A program made the position numbers and the translations under genes. The notes beneath the pieces were generated by a model. It saw only the letters and a program-made list of their open reading frames with translations. It did no database searches and was not told the DNA's origin. Positions 63,881-64,000 of a stretch of DNA of 64,000 nucleotides are shown piece after piece; position 1 is the first letter of the stretch, and each line of letters opens with the position of its first letter. The DNA is from Candidatus Competibacteraceae bacterium. GTDB lineage: Bacteria; Pseudomonadota; Gammaproteobacteria; Competibacterales; Competibacteraceae. Location: the NCBI GenBank assembly GCA_003989085.1, contig RXIV01000002.1:310001-374000 (forward strand), in the 5' to 3' direction.

Positions 63881-64000
63881 ATCAACGATTCTCCTCCAGT
63901 CAGCCGCGCTGACTCATCCAAATCCGCCGTAGTCGCTGTAGGCCGGGATCATGCTCATGCTCGCCATCCATTAGTTACTGACCGCCGGGGTGCGGGCCGC
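63881..64000. other. Window end, intergenic or start of next gene
   Basis: 120 bases without a clear gene. On the minus strand a short frame AARTPAVSN ends at about 63970-63972, which may be the last codons of a gene beyond the window. Too short to name. Confidence 0.3.

Overview
The window is high-GC chromosomal DNA from a gammaproteobacterium. The evidence is gene order that I know from Pseudomonas and relatives: glyQ-glyS-gmhB-plsC; hslVU-DUF971-ubiE-ubiJ-ubiB; exbB-exbD-lpxK-Trm112-kdsB-LMW-PTP; and dapA-bamC with mutL-miaA-hfq-hflXKC-DUF2065-hisZ-purA. A Competibacteraceae or Chromatiales-like lineage would fit, but I cannot fix the genus. I recognised no tRNA, rRNA or CRISPR array.

Layout. 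1-1961: queuosine precursor genes (end of queC, an unusual triple-domain queD, queE). 2026-6726: glyQS, gmhB and a frameshifted plsC-type acyltransferase, with two parS-like palindromes at 2026 and 5348. 6727-12435: a candidate structured small RNA, then heat-shock protease hslVU and three ubiquinone genes (ubiE, ubiJ, ubiB). 12476-16376: LMW phosphatase, kdsB, Trm112, lpxK and exbDB, mostly on the minus strand. 16900-18621: leuA with a long leader.

18622-29840 is an accessory island. It holds a stand-alone HExxH metallopeptidase next to a small exported protein, an IS1-like remnant next to an IS256-type insertion sequence, and an envelope module (PepSY, PAP2 phosphatase, COG4705 membrane protein, lipoprotein, two-component system, EamA protein). 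The lipoprotein gene is split by a complete group II intron in antisense orientation, whose ends can be placed to the base because the two exons rejoin in frame. The far end holds eroded fragments of a response regulator, a YSC84/SYLF protein and an IS5-like transposase.

29846-42153 is a long minus-strand housekeeping block from dapA to purA. It is broken by one hairpin-rich stretch (36868-37215) that looks like an IS200/IS605-derived element. 42317-49143 is a urea ABC transporter (urtABCDE) whose urtE is separated from urtABCD by a YeiH-type exporter gene on the other strand. 49374-54302 holds aroB, a GlsB-type membrane protein, a Kef-type antiporter, msrB, tag and a PolB-like exonuclease. 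54393-58825 is a partial cobalamin cluster (cbiG, cobI, cbiET, cbiC, cbiX). 58866-63880 holds a YciK-like reductase, a divergent squalene/phytoene synthase-family protein, a DUF4124 protein, UspA, a calcium-binding-repeat protein and a diguanylate cyclase.

Most worth following up: the triple-domain QueD with complementary active-site losses, the metallopeptidase and exported-protein pair, the group II intron insertion and its host module, the candidate RNA before hslV, and the parS pair. All functional calls rest on motif and family recognition by eye; no database search was run.
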